NCBI RefSeq assembly: GCF_000801105.2
Contig: NC_079515.1
Span: forward strand, 24,637,407 to 24,701,406
DNA from: Raphanus sativus
Lineage: Eukaryota > Streptophyta > Magnoliopsida > Brassicales > Brassicaceae
DNA: 64,000 bases
Reading direction: 5' to 3'
The notes beneath the pieces are model-generated. The model worked only from the letters and a program-made list of their open reading frames with translations. It did no database searches and was not told where the DNA came from. Shown here in pieces: positions 14,667 through 28,196 of this stretch. The stretch's first letter is position 1. Every line of letters starts with the position of its first letter. Position numbers and translations under genes: made by a program.

Positions 14667-16596
14667 TCTTCTTATATAATAAAGTTGAGTTTTTTTCTCC
14701 TTGGGGGGAAAAATGCCATGTGGCATTCTCCTTTTAATAATTAATTTTTTTTCTCAACTTTATTTAATGTGTTTTGGTGTTAATTATTATCAGGTGTGAG
14801 TTTATTTTTGTTATTGACAATTTATTACAATGATGTTTTAGTTTTGGATTAAAAGTTTAATTTATTATTAATTTTATGTCTTGATTTTCTTTAGATTTCA
14901 TAACTCTTATTTTACATATTTTTAAAAATACTTTTAAACTATTTCTTAATATTTTGTATGTCAGATAAAAATACAAAAATAAAAACTAAAGTGAAGTATT
15001 TCAAAAAAAATTAAACATAAAATAGATACATATCCAAACTATTACTTTATGTTTGAAACCCTTTAAAATATTTACTTTAGTTTTTATATATTTATTTTCA
15101 TAGCTGCTAATATATTATCTTATAATAAAACTAATTCATTTACTAAACCGCGGTTCACCCACGGTTGATCCAGAGACCCGGTAAATCGTACAGTTCAGTG
15201 TCCGGGTCGGGTGAATTTCTTTATATTTGATGTTGACGATGGAAAATGGAGCCTCTACGATTCTCCTTCTTTAAAGCAATCGACGTAACCGTCATATAAT
15301 CAATCTAAAAATTCCACTCATCCCACTCTAATAATGTTTAGTAATTGATGGCGATTCAAGTCCAAAAGACTAACATTTGATCTATTGGTATTGGCACATA
15401 AACTCTATGGTATCTTTCCATGTTACACTGTGCAAGGAAACCAATAACTTCTGTGTTGCATGCTATCCGTGTTTACATTTTAAAAACCGTGAACATGATT
15501 AATATACTCTTAAAACTTAACTAAACAAAAAAAAGAAACATTACTTCCAATTTGAGAGAAATTTTTAAACGTTGCGTGGTTGCTAAAGTTATTTAAAATT
15601 GATGTAAACCACACACCACCCTCACCATTAATCCTTTGCACCACACTAACCATCTATTGTCAAAACCATTACTAAATGCAGCAAGTCAGCAAGCCCGAAT
15701 GTCACAGATAGTTAGAAATTGTCTTTCTCATGATCATTATAGATGCTAACATTTCATTTACTAATTAACAAATTGATTTTTTACTAGGAAGATTTGGTGA
15801 AATTGTTCCATTCCGGTTAAAATAGAAGTTGTCCATTAAATAGAGGAGTTTAGGAACCATTTATAGTTTTTAGCTAAAAAACATATTTAGATTCATATTA
15901 AAATTTGTTGATATTTTTAAATAAGGGTGGACAAACAAGAATTTTGTTATGAACACACACAAAATCTTCCATTATAACAAAACTAATATAGAAAATAATT
16001 TTATGTTTCTTATTTTAAGATACATATTTTTGAGAGACCTTAAAACTAAAGTAACACATACAACTCGCACTCTATATTTTAAAAGTCAACATGGTAATTA
16101 AAAAAATATATATTAGATACTCACCAATTATTTTATCAAAAATTGACACTTCACCCTTATTTTTTATAAAATTTATAAAATTTGAAACGTATTCCATCTT
16201 TCTATTATTTGAACTAAATATATTAGTAAAAGTTTTATAGTTCATATATAGTTATTTTAATAATTAATAATATAAGTATGTTCTCTATATAAAACACCAA
16301 CTTTGTTTTATTTTTAAATTCCAACTAAATTAATTTTGTTATGACTATCAGCTTTTTATTCTATTTTTATTAAATTGATTAGTAACAACCACTTATGCTA
16401 TTCCACTTTGAACTAAACAACTTCAAACAAATAATGCACTACACTAACCACTATAAAAAAAATCAGAAAATATCATTTTTAATATATTTTGATTTTATAT
16501 TTAACATATTTTATTTGTTAAAACTATATAATAATTTATAAATTTATGTAAAAATATAACATATGAATCCGGCGCCACGCGCCGGAATATCCCTAG
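14667..16596 (+). mobile_element. Non-autonomous Helitron upstream of SMC1
   Basis: The 5' end is TCTTCTTATATAATAAAG, preceded by A. The 3' end is a perfect 7-bp hairpin CCGGCGC-CAC-GCGCCGG (16,569-16,585), then AATATCC and CTAG (16,593-16,596), followed by T. The length is about 1.93 kb. The inside is AT-rich, with no recognised gene fragment or Rep/helicase. The exact 5' base is less certain than the 3' end. The element stops 354 bp before the SMC1 start codon. Confidence 0.75.
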
Positions 16597-16824
16597 TTTT
16601 GTAATATCAAATGGTCGCATCCGCTTGAGAATTGGGAAAAAATGTACATTATCCATTAAACCCGCGCGTGGCTTACACCTTACAGAGGAGAACATCTTAG
16701 AACGACGCCGTATTACTCGACTCACTGTCTCTCATCTCCTCTCGGCTCTTCGACTTCCGGATTTAGGGGAAAATCGATTTCTGAAATCCATCGAGAGAGA
16801 GATTTCGCGTCTAAAATATTTTCG

Positions 16825-16832
16825 ATTCCCGC
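16825..16832 (+). promoter_or_regulatory. E2F-like site upstream of SMC1
   Basis: ATTCCCGC matches the E2F consensus WTTSSCSS. It lies 119 nt before the SMC1 ATG, in a CT-rich leader. Cohesin genes are commonly S-phase regulated through E2F. It may lie within the 5' UTR. Confidence 0.45.
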
Positions 16833-16950
16833 CATTTTCCCTTGCTCTTTCTTTTTTTTTACCTCTCCAAGAATAACCCCATCCTTCCAGAAACCCTAAC
16901 TCGACTAAACTCCATTTCTCTCCGAAACAAACGAGATCTCCAAAAAAACC

Positions 16951-19183
16951 ATGCCGGCCATCCAATCCCCACCGGGGAGGATCCTGCAGCTCGAGATGGA
17001 GAATTTCAAGTCCTACAAGGGCCACCAGCTAGTAGGTCCGTTCAAGGACTTCACGGCGATCATCGGTCCCAACGGCGCCGGCAAATCAAACCTGATGGAC
17101 GCGATTAGCTTCGTCCTCGGAGTTCGCACCGGTCAGCTCCGTGGATCTCAGCTCAAGGATCTGATCTACGCCTTCGACGACCGAGAGAAGGAGCAGAGAG
17201 GGAGGAGAGCGTTCGTCCGCCTCGTCTATCTCCTCGACGACGGAGTGGAGCTTCGTTTCACTCGTACGATTACCAGCTCTGGTGGGAGCGAGTATCGTAT
17301 TGATAATAGGGTTGTGAATTTGGAAGAGTATAATGGGAAGCTGAAGTCTATAGGGATACTTGTTAAGGCTCGTAACTTCTTAGTGTTTCAGGTGCTTTGA
17401 TTCATAACTTGATTCGTTTTTGGTTTTGTTTCTATGAATGGTCGTTTATGATGTTGATTTCGTGTAGGGTGATGTTGAGTCTGTTGCTTCCAAGAATTCA
17501 AAAGAACTCACTGGACTTATCGAGCAGATTTCTGGCTCTGATGAGCTTAAGAAAGAGTACGAGGAGTTGGAAGAGAAGAAGGCCAGCGCTGAAGAGAAAG
17601 CAGCTCTTATATATCAGAAGAAGAAAACTATTGGGGCTGAGAAGAAGCTGAAGAAAGCACAGAAGGAAGAAGCTGAGAAGCATCTGAAGCTGCAAGACGA
17701 ACTGGTAGTTGTTTCTCTAGTGGACTAGTGTACTATTCACTTAGTTTGTGAAACCATCCTCCTTGATTTGTACTGAATATGTTTTCACGCCATGCAGAAA
17801 GCTCTGAAGAGAGAACACTTCCTGTGGCAATTATATAACATTGAGAATGATATCGAGAAGGCAAATGAAGATGTTGATGCTGAAAAGAACAATCGTAAAG
17901 ATGTCATGGCAAAGCTGGAGAAGTTTGAGCATGAAGCTCGTAAGAGAAAGGTAGAACAAGCCAAGTATTTAAAAGAAATTGCTCAACGTGAAAAGAAGAT
18001 TGCTGAGAGAAGCTCGAAGCTTGGAAAATACGTGAGTACACTACATTGGAGTCTTTAAATAACAGTTTTTTCTACTTGAGTAACTTATAAATTCGGTTTC
18101 TTCTGTCTGTAGCAACCTGAGCTTCTGAGATTGAAGGAGGAGATAGCTCGCATAAAATCTAAAATTGAGAGCAGTCGAAAGGAAGTGGATAAGAGGAAAA
18201 AAGAAAAAGGGAAGCATTCCAAAGAAATTGAACAGATGCAGAAAAGCATTAAGGATCTGAATGAGAAGATGAACGAATTAAACGAGAGGAGACAAGATAG
18301 CAGCGGAAAACTCCCAATGCTTGACAGTCAACTGCAAGAGTATTTTCGAATGTGAGTTGAAAAAATAAGGATCCTTCCCTCTCTTTTAGTCATTGCCATT
18401 TTCCAACGTTCTTGAGGTTATCAGTACTCACCAACTTGCATCCTCTATATTTCCTATTTATGATCTTCTAGCTTGATTCTCGTGGCGACATGACTACTAC
18501 ATGTGTTTACTTGTTTTTTTTCCATGTGTTTACTGGTTGCTTCACACTCCCGTCTTCTTAGTTTAATGAAATAAGTTTTGGTACGCAGTTTTGATACGTA
18601 TGTTTCTCTGCTTTGAATAATGGTGAAATAACAAATACTTGAGCGGTTTTTTACAGTCTGGCATGTATATAGTTGCTTTCAGTCTAGTCTTGGTGATGTC
18701 CTTGTGATTTGTGTAATATTCTTCTGGATTCGCCATCTACATGCATATTCTTCCATCTTTTTGAGTTCTTATCAACCGCTTTGTTTTCTTATCGGTTTTT
18801 CCTTCATCATGTTTATCAATCTCAGAAAAGAAGAAGCTGGGATGAAAACCATTAAGCTCAGAGATGAGAAAGAGGTGCTAGATAGGCAATATCATACTGA
18901 TCTCGAAGCATTGAGAAATCTGGAAGAAAATTACCAGCAACTGATAAATAGGGAGAATGATCTTGATGAACAGATTGAGCGAATGAAATCCAGGCAAAAA
19001 GAGATTGAAGATTCATCCTCGGAATATAAGAACGAAACAGCTAGTCTAAAAAAGCAGTTACGAGCACTGCAAGAAAAGCACCGAGATGCCAGGTTAGTAT
19101 GGTCCTATTCACTAGATTCTTTATATGGTGGCTTCATCTTTTGAAATATGCCTTGAGAGATATTGGTAATTCACTTATCAATA

Positions 19184-19221
<38 letters not shown>

Positions 19222-22200
19222 AAGTTTCTTATTTTGACAAAAACCCTTCTTGAGCTAGGCGGCATGCATTCTGCATACCCTCGTACTCCGTCTTTATTTT
19301 AGTCTGATAGTTTCTATCCCACTTCTACGCGCACAGGAATGCATCTGAGAAATTGAAGACTAGAATCGCAGAATTGGAAGACCAGTTAAGTGATCTAACG
19401 GCTGAAAGATATGAAAATGAGAGAGATAGCAGGCTAACGCAGGCTGTTGAGTCTCTCAAGCGTCTATTTCAAGGAGTTCATGGTCGAATGACTGATCTGT
19501 GTCGACCTAATCGGAAGAAGTACAACCTTGCAGTTACTGTTGCTATGGGGAGATTTATGGATGCAGTTGTTGTAGAAGATGAAAACACAGGAAAGGACTG
19601 CATCAAGGTATTTCTGTTATGCTTGTTGTGCTGTTCTGATTCCATGCAAGTTAATATTTTTTCATAGTTTTATCTCGTCTCTACTGACCGTTACAGTTTC
19701 GTTAACAGTTGAGTAAGATATGCTTTACCGTAATACTAGTACTACACCTCTTGCTTATGCCAACAAATTGATGATGCTTTAAACTCTACCACCTCTTATA
19801 TGATGATCAATTATTTACCAAATAGGGGAAATGTTCTATAAACGGGTATGTAACATATATATGATGCAATCTTCGGGCAACTAATCCCTATTCTGTGTTA
19901 CTTGGCTTCCAACTTAACTTTGCGGATCTTGTTTTACCTTGCTTTTAAGTTATATGAAGTACATGTTGAAAAGCATTTTGTACCACTCTAGGTATGGGAT
20001 TAAATGAGTTTCTTTGTTCATGCAGTACTTGAAAGAGCAAAGGCTTCCTCCTATGACATTTATTCCTCTTCAGTCAGTACGTGTCAAGCCAGTGCTTGAA
20101 AGATTGAGAAATTTGGACGGCACAGCAAAGCTGGCGTTCGATGTTATCCAATATCCTTTGCAAATAAGTGAATGATCTGCCTTTTGGTTTACTCAAGATT
20201 GCCTGTTTTAATATTTTTTTTGTTCTTTGGCTTCTTTGCTTGCATGGTTGTGGGTAGCTTGAGAATGTTTCGATGTATTAAATAAGGATTGACAAACGTA
20301 GAAAGGTTAATATGAGCAGGTTTCCAGTTTATGTTTTTGGACCTTAACCGTTTCACGTTCGATCCTGAGTTAGAGAAGGCAGTCCTCTTTGCTGTTGGAA
20401 ATACTCTTGTCTGTGACGACCTTGATGAAGCCAAACGTCTTAGTTGGACTGGAGAGAGATTTAAAGGTTATGTTCATGTTTCCTTGTTTAGATGTAACAT
20501 ACTCATATTCTTGCACTAACGTTGGGTTGATTTCTACCTATCCTGATTTCTATTATTTCCAGTTGTTACTGTTGATGGAATATTACTCACAAAAGCGGGA
20601 ACAATGACTGGTGGTACCAGTGGTGGAATGGAAGCAAAGTCTAACAAATGGGATGACAAGAAAATTGAAGGTTTTACTTGTCATAAGCTGCTTTGAAGTG
20701 TCTTCACTTTCAATTTGTCTTAGAGTCAACATTTCGGTTGTGCAGGACTGATGAAAAAGAAAGAAGAATATGAACTGGAACTGGAAAAGGTTGGATCTAT
20801 TCGAGATATGCAGATAAAGGAGTCCGAAATATCGGGTAAAATAAGTGGACTTGAAAAAAAGATTCAGTATGCCGAGATTGAGAAGGTAACAGCCAATCAT
20901 ATGTCTAAGTTATTGTTACAACTTACTTCACTGTGCACTGTTCAGGAATTACTAATTGGTGGTTTTGTTTTATAGAAAAGCATCCAAGATAAACTTCCAC
21001 ATCTTGAGCAAGAGAAACGGAATATTACTGACGAAAGTAGGCGCATCAATGTTGAACTTTCTAAGGTAATTTAATATCTATTTTTGATATTTGGTAAAGT
21101 TAAAACCCGATTAGAATAATATGACTGAATGCCGGTGGTCTTGTAGTCAAGAGCTGAGGTTGATAAGAGGAATACAGAAATCAGGAAGTTGGAGAAAAGA
21201 ATCAATGAGATTGTGGACCGTATCTATAGGGATTTTAGCCAGTCTGTTGGTGTTGCCAATATACGTGAATATGAAGAAAAACAGCTCAAGGAGGCTCAAG
21301 AAGTGGCGGAAGAAAGGCTGAATCTGAGTAACCAGCTTGCTAAGTTAAAGTACCAGTATGTTTCCTTTGCTCTGTGTTTCTTGCTACACATAAGATTTAT
21401 TCTAACTTCTCATATACAGCTTTAGTCTCTATGGGTTTTTATTGCATCATTTCTGTGCTAATAGATACCCCTGATTCCGAAGTCAACATTCAGCTGATTT
21501 TTTTTTTCGTATCCGGTTAAAAACGAACATCTTGTTGTGCATCATACTGTTCTTGCATTTTGACTGTGATCTTCCTCATAAAAAGAAGGCACTACAGCTC
21601 TGTGAGATTTATATGATTAGTAGGCAGCTGTTGTCTACATTGGCCAGTGTGTAGGGGTCAGTATACGTAACCTGTAAAAAACCTAGGTGTCCACAAACTC
21701 TCAGTACGCTAACTAGTTGTCTGAGTTGACGTACTGCTCTCTAGGAAACTGAAACTTTTCTTATTGGTCTATGAAAATAACTTTCTTATCGATTTCAGGG
21801 TGGAATATGAGCAAAACCGAGATGTGGGGTCACGAATTCGAAAGCTAGAATCTTCTATCAGTTCGTTGGAAACTGATTTGGAGAACATACAGAAGAGGAA
21901 GTCCGAACTTAAGGAGTTAACAGAAAAAGCTACTAATGAAATCAACAATTGGAAAAAGGAAATGGGAGGTATTTTGATTCTATCTCTACATAAATCTGAT
22001 GGCCTCAGTTCTATTCTTTTTTCAATTATTAGTGCCATTATGAGTTGTCAGTTTGATGATTTTATTCATAGCACAAATCAACATGATCTACATTGTCCGT
22101 ATATGAGTTTGCTTCAATATTGATGACTTTATGTTGGAACCCTGTTACTGGAGTAACGCATTGAAATATGAAAATTTCTTTTATTTTCTTGGGGGTTGTC

Positions 22201-24210
22201 CGTATATGAAAATATGTAAGGATCTTTCGTCGCCCCCTAACCAATTGATTGTTTCATTACTGATAATTGATGTTTGTATTGCTCTGACTTGGGTTTGAAC
22301 AAATTTCATATGCGCATCATCTGCGCGACCTCTTGCATTAATTGTAACTTACACTACATCTTAAAGGAAAGCGATCATATTAAGATAAAATTCTAGTCTG
22401 TCAATTGGTTAATGTGAAGATACAGTAATATAGATTCTCTTCCCCTGTTATCCTCTTTACCTTTGCTTGTATAACCATAACTTAGACAACCGTATACTTT
22501 GTTTATCACCATCCCTGTTTAATGTTCTTTGCGTAGCATAAATCTGCTGTGTTTCCTCCTTTCATAGAGGTGCGAAATCTAATACTCTTGCTTGCAGAAT
22601 GCAAACAAAAAGCAGAAGAGTATGAAAAAGAAATTCTGGATTGGAAAAAGCAGGCTTCTCAAGCGACAACAAGCATAACCAAACTCAATCGTCAGATAAA
22701 CTCTAAGGTACAATGGAGACTCATGAAATCCTTTCCCAAAGATTTGTATGTCTGTGTATAGGTGAACTAAAGCTACCTTTTTCTATCAGGAAACGCAAAT
22801 TGAGCAGCTGATCTCGCAAAAACAGGAAATAGTTGAGCAGTGTGAGCTTGAACGTATTGCGCTTCCTGTTTTATCAGATGCTGCGGAGGAAGACGACTCA
22901 GATGGGCCACAGTTTGACTTTAGTGAGTTGGATAGAGCTCATCTCCAAGAACGGAGACCATCTGCTCGTGACAAGATGGATGCGGAATTTAGGCAGAAAA
23001 TAGAATCGAAATCATCAGAGATCGAAAGAACGGCCCCAAACTTGAGAGCTCTTGACCAGTATGAGGCTATACAAGAGAAAGAAAAACAAGTTAGCCAAGA
23101 GTTTGAAGCTGCCAGGAAAGAGGAGAAACAAGTAGCGGATGCATACAATGCTGTTAAGCAGAAGAGGTAACTCGAAATTTCTCCTGTGAAATGATCTTTG
23201 GAACTTTGAAGAATATGGCTAACATATATCAACGACTTTATGGTAGAACAAAAACTGGAAAAGTAACAGTGAGAATTCTAGGTCCATGGAAATTACCTGA
23301 CAGATATACCTGTTTGGATAGAATGCTCACACAAGTGCATCTCAGTTTTTATAGACGAGATTCATATATTCGATTAGAGATTTTGCTGCTGACTACAAAA
23401 CTGTGGTGCAGGTATGAGCTATTTATGGAAGCGTTCAACCACATTTCTAATATCATTGATAAGATCTACAAGCAGCTAACCAAGAGTAATACGCATCAAT
23501 TGGGTGGGACTGCTTATCTAAACTTGGAGAATGAGGATGATCCGTTTCTACATGGTATAAAGTATACTACAATGCCCCCGACAAAGCGTTTCCGTGACAT
23601 GGAACAGCTCTCTGGAGGAGAGAAAACAGTTGCGGCTTTGGCTTTGCTCTTCTCCATCCATAGGTATCCCCCAACGACCTAGTTATACCATAGTTTTCAA
23701 AATATTAAAAGTAATTTTGTAGTGTAGTCTTGGATTTATCTCCAATCTAGTCTTTGATGTTGCCATGTGAACTTTGTTATTTTCCCAAAACGTAAAAAAA
23801 AATGGTTATGATGAGGTTTTTTTTGCTTTCCATCTTTTCAGCTATAGGCCTTCGCCTTTCTTCATACTGGATGAAGTGGATGCTGCGCTCGATAATTTAA
23901 ACGTTGCAAAAGTCGCTCAGTTTATACGTAGCAAATCCTGCCAAGCCGCACGTGACAACCAGGATGCAGAGGACGGGCATGCCTTCCAAAGCATTGTAAT
24001 ATCTCTCAAGGACAGCTTCTATGACAAGGCTGAAGCTCTGGTTGGAGTTTACAGAGACGTCGATAAGAGGTATACCCACATCTCAACTTTTTTACTTGTA
24101 TCTATTTGTCCATGTGTAGTTGCTTGTATCTGACAACTCGTTCATTATTCATTTGCTGCAGTTGCTCGAGTACGATGTCTTTTGACCTTAGGAACTACGC
24201 AGAGTCGTGA
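16951..24210 (+). CDS. SMC1: Cohesin subunit SMC1 (TITAN8)
   Basis: Pairs with SMC3 in the cohesin ring that holds sister chromatids together; loss in Arabidopsis gives the titan8 embryo/endosperm defect. Eighteen exons: 16951-17391, 17468-17704, 17798-18031, 18113-18351, 18826-19092, 19337-19607, 20026-20150, 20357-20466, 20563-20670, 20746-20885, 20976-21065, 21147-21355, 21799-21968, 22598-22707, 22790-23166, 23412-23663, 23842-24069 and 24162-24210. The sum is 3,657 nt, that is 1,218 aa, which matches my memory of the Arabidopsis protein. Walker A is GPNGAGKS (39-46). Coiled coil follows from about residue 160, then a hinge near 510-660 with [10 protein letters not shown], then coiled coil again. 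The ABC signature LSGGEK is at 1109-1114 and Walker [14 protein letters not shown] starts at 1133. All introns are GT-AG except intron 7, which is AT-AC. The start has a GC-rich context after a CT-rich leader. The gene appears intact. Confidence 0.96.
20151..20356 (+). other. U12-type AT-AC intron in SMC1
   Basis: This 206-nt intron begins ATATCCTTTG, the classic U12 donor. It has a CCTTAAC branch-point motif at 20,342-20,348 and ends in AC at 20,355-20,356. Joining at these sites gives the reading D-V-I-Q-F-D-P-E, continuous with the conserved hinge, and keeps the whole coding sequence divisible by three. No GT-AG pair nearby gives a plausible join. Removal would need the minor spliceosome. 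Confidence 0.88.
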
Positions 24211-25189
24211 TTGGTTCAACGACCCCCCCACCTAGGGGTTGTTTAGGGTTTAGGTAAGCATTATAAACCCTCTCTCTCTCTCTCAATATATATAGTAAGT
24301 ACTGAATGGTGTTTAATTTCTGGGCTATTTTCAAAGGCATGCAACTGCTGTATGGTGCCTTTAAATGGGGTTCATCCAAGCATAGAAGCTTTGTAAGATG
24401 TGACGCTGTAGAAGATGTGAAAACTTTTTTAATGTTGTATCAGAAACTCAGGATGCTAGTTTTATGAATCTGGTTGGTGTCTTATACTAGATTAAGGTGG
24501 AAAGTACGATGACAGTTTGTGTATACATGTTTTAAGTTTCTATTGAATGTTTTTAGCTTAGTGAGTTCGATACAGGTGAAGTTGATATTGAACTGAGTGC
24601 AGAATGTAGACGCTGGACGGCTTTAGTTACATCAGATTGAAGTAACGAAAGTAACAGAAATCGAAAGAAATTGTAAATTGGCATAATCATACTTTCCAAT
24701 TATCTATTATCCATTTGTAAACTTTAAAATCACATCAAACTTTTTTCACATCAATATAGTCGTAGATTAGGTATAAATAGATATAATTTCAGCATAAAAT
24801 AAAATTATATCTTAAAAAGGGATGGATACGTGTCATGGGTCTAATCTGAACGACACAAGACTTGCGTCCTCCTTAATCTTTCTCACCTTCGCAATCACTA
24901 AAGTACATCGCAATATAATGGATTGAATCAAGAATCAGTTTTGTCTCTATGAATGGATTGAAGATGAAAAAGCTTGATTTAACTTGAAAACTAAGCTAGT
25001 GTTTGAAAGGTTAAGCTAATCAGAAGAAACACAACATTACATTGTATATAAAATGCTACTCGGGTATGTACAAATACTATGGAGGAAAGAAAAGTATATA
25101 ATAAGAGATTTCATATAATCTATCTATCTATACTATTATTTGCGAATTGATTTTTCGCAACGGAGCTCTCACGTTAAAAGTTAGACTGG

Positions 25190-25640
25190 TTAATATCGTT
25201 TATACCCTTAATGAATAAACATATAAATTATCCATAAACAAAAACGAATTTTAATCTTTATGATTAAGTAACTGATTAAAATTGATAATATAAGAATTAT
25301 CCAAAATTTAAAAATATATTTTAAAATAAAAAATTAAAGTAATTAATATTGTTTATATTCTTAAATGATATATATAAATTACCTAAAAATAAAAAGAATT
25401 TATTTTTTTGATTACATAAGTAAATAAAATTAATAATGATAAGAATTATCCAAAATCTAGAAATATATTGTAAAATAAAAAATTTAGAGTGGTCCATATC
25501 ATTTATACCCCAAATGAATAAAATATAAATTAACCACAAAATAAAAAACGAATTTTAATATTTTTGATTAGATAAATTATTAAAATTAATATTAATAATA
25601 ATTATCTAAAATCTCAAAAAATATATTAAAATAAAATGAA
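25190..25640. repeat. Three degenerate ~150-bp tandem units
   Basis: Units starting near 25,190, 25,341 and 25,491 share the same phrase order: 'at.tttata.cc...aatga', 'tataaatta.cc', 'aaaacgaatttt', 'ttgatta', 'agaattatccaaaat' and 'aaatatat..taaaataaaa'. The copies are well diverged. A possible Helitron-like 5' end at 25,129 precedes the array, but no matching 3' end was found. Confidence 0.5.
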
Positions 25641-26267
25641 CTTATATTAATCATATTATTTTAATTAAAATATATATTGTTTTTATTTCAATCTAACAAT
25701 AAATATATTGATCCAACTATTACTTTTTGTAAGTAAATTTTTTTTAGTGTTTATGTTTAAATAGTATAGATAAGCAAAATATATATAATGGAAAATATAA
25801 ATAATGAAAAAATGGAAAATATGAGCAAAATATAAGTAAAAATAAGTGATAACAAAAATATAAGATTTCAAAATCAAAAATATTTTTAATATATTAGTGT
25901 TTTCAAAAATTTAATACAATAATAAGCATATTTATTTTAATAGAATATATAAATTAATAAATATTCGTATGCCAGCACATGCGAGAGAGAGAGAAACACA
26001 CATAATTAACACATAATAATATGATTGCTTGTAGTATCATTCGAGAGAAACACACAAACCACACATAATAATGATTGCTTGTAGTATCATAATCAGTGCT
26101 CATGTATCATTCAACACACAAAATGGCACCGAGATCAAGACCGTCAGGAATAAGTTTAGAGATAATTAAAAAGAGATTAAATAGTTAAGAGTTTAATTAA
26201 GAGAGAGAGTAAATAATCTTTCTTTTGGCTCTATCTGTCCTTTAACAAAAAAAAAATTGTTAGAGAG

Positions 26268-26765
26268 AAAGAAAATAACCACAACCACAACCTTTAACAA
26301 GTTATTATATAATGTAGTAATTTTTGATGAAAAAGAAAACATAATATCCATATATATATCTAACTTAAACATGATTTTTTTTTCAAAGTACAAAAAAAAG
26401 GAAAAATAAAACCTCGTGTCCAGAAAGCAATGTTGTTGCGAATTAGCAACTCAATAACAGAAAGTTCCAGTAGAAAGTAAATAACCACAACCACAACCTT
26501 TAACAAGTTATTATATAAAAGAAAATAACAGAAAGTTCCAGTAGAAATGTAGCAATTTTTTATGAAAAAGAAAAAAAACATAATATCCATATATATATAT
26601 ATATATATATATATCTAACTTTTAAACATGATTTTTTTTTTCAAAGTACAAAAAAGGAAAAATAAAAGCTCGTGTCCATGAAACCAGAGAAAAAGGTTGG
26701 AAAAAGGTTCGAAAGCAAAGTAAAAGCTCGTCGTGTCCATGAAACTAGAGAAAAAAGTTTGAGAA
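26268..26765. repeat. Tandem duplication, ~206-bp period
   Basis: 'ataaccacaaccacaac' occurs at 26,275 and 26,481 with the downstream sequence conserved: 'tttaacaagttattatat', 'ttttgatgaaaaagaaaa', 'cataatatccatatata' and 'tttcaaagtacaaaaaa'. Smaller repeats are nested inside, such as 'cagaaagttccagtagaaa' twice and 'gctcgtgtccatgaaac' at about 26,669 and 26,726. A (TA)n run lies at 26,589-26,612. Confidence 0.6.
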
Positions 26766-27447
26766 AACAAACGAAAAGAAAGGTTAAGATCATTACAGAG
26801 CGCGTCGGTAGAGTTTTCAAACTGAACATTGTCCCGAATGAGCAACGCAATGGCCGCAACGTTGTCTCTTACGGCTTTGGTTCTGTCATTGACATCAGTT
26901 GTCCGGGGAGGATCCAAAAAATAATTTAATATGTGGTACAATATATAAATTTATATTGTATTAAATATAATTTAATAAATTAAATTAAATTATATTATAT
27001 TATATTTTAAAAATACACTAGTCATTAATTTTTCTCAAAATGAATAAAATATAAGAATAAAGTAATTTCGTAATTTTAAATATTTGTTTTCAATAATATC
27101 ATAAATTTATATATGCACATAGTAATTTCATTATAAAATCTATTCCTTTTAGTTTTTATTTTTTAACTATTGAAAATAAACTTAATAAAAATAACTGTCA
27201 AATTTAAATATTAATAAATTATGAGTCTTTATTTTGAAAATGTAATATTAAAATGATTAAAATACTATAAGTTGAATACCATTTTCAAGAAAAAAATAAA
27301 TAAAAATACTTTAACATTTAAGTTTATTATAGATTATTGTTTAAAATTTAATATTTAAGAGATAATGTTAGATTTATAAATTTTATAAATAATTTAAAGA
27401 GTTAGTTTATCCATTTTTCATCACAAAAGAAAGTATTTATGAATATA

Positions 27448-27650
27448 CTCTCTCTGTTTCATTTTAATTGTCGTTCTAGGTTTATACACACAAATTAAGA
27501 AAACATATGATTTTGTATATTTTCAAGATAAATACACAATTACCTATACATTTAACCATATTTCAACCAATAGAAAAATAAAATGGAGAATCTTTTTAAT
27601 AAATTTTGCATTGAAACTCTACAATGACAATTAAATCGAAACGGAGGGAG
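27448..27650. mobile_element. Stowaway-like MITE
   Basis: About 203 bp with terminal inverted repeats. The left end reads CTCTCTCTGTTTCATTTTAA and the right end, inverted, CTCCCTCCGTTTCGATTTAA. It is flanked by TA on both sides (27,446-47 and 27,651-52). The 'CTCCCTCCGTTTC' end and TA target are typical of Tc1/mariner-derived Stowaway MITEs. It has no coding capacity. Confidence 0.75.
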
Positions 27651-28196
27651 TATTCATCTTTAAATACAAATTTAGAAAGTGACATCAAATTTGTAGTGAA
27701 ATTAGATTTTTTCTATTAAAAAGAAAATAAAACAGTTATTAAAAATATTTTGGGTTGTAAAATCAAAATAAAACATTTGAATGGAATCTAACTATATTAA
27801 AAGGAGAATAAGATCAAAGGGGAGCCTGTCCACGTCGACAAAAAAAATCAGCCAATAAAAAACAGTTCCGTGTCCACGTCATACACCCAATCGATATAAT
27901 TTTTGGTCTAGGCTTCACCTTTTATGTATGGGCTTCAATACATTGTCTTTTGGGCTTGACGGCTTGAAACCATTTAGGGCTGTAGACGTCGACGACATTC
28001 ACCTTCCTCTTACGTTCGTCTTCTCCGATCGAAAGACAAAGAAACTGAGCCACTCTCATCAATCAATACGGTTCTTTACTACCATGAATTCATTCATAAT
28101 GACTTCGTTTCGCCTCCCTCTTCTCCTCCTTCTTTATATACAGATCCTCTTTCGTTTTAACAAACCAAAACCCTAGATCTCCTCCAACCTCAATCG

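Larger units (their letters stand above)
24211..27447. other. SMC1 3' flank and AT-rich spacer
   Basis: The first 500 bp or so hold the SMC1 3' UTR, including a CT microsatellite at 24,268-24,285. Beyond that the DNA is very AT-rich, with two repeat clusters listed separately. A GC-richer island at about 26,787-26,915 can be read on either strand without obvious domains and may be an old gene fragment I cannot name. No intact gene is seen. Confidence 0.5.

Noticed and set aside
25129..25200. Possible Helitron 5' end (TCTATACTATTATTTGCG)
   Set aside because: The start looks right, but no hairpin plus CTAG end was found downstream before the next element.
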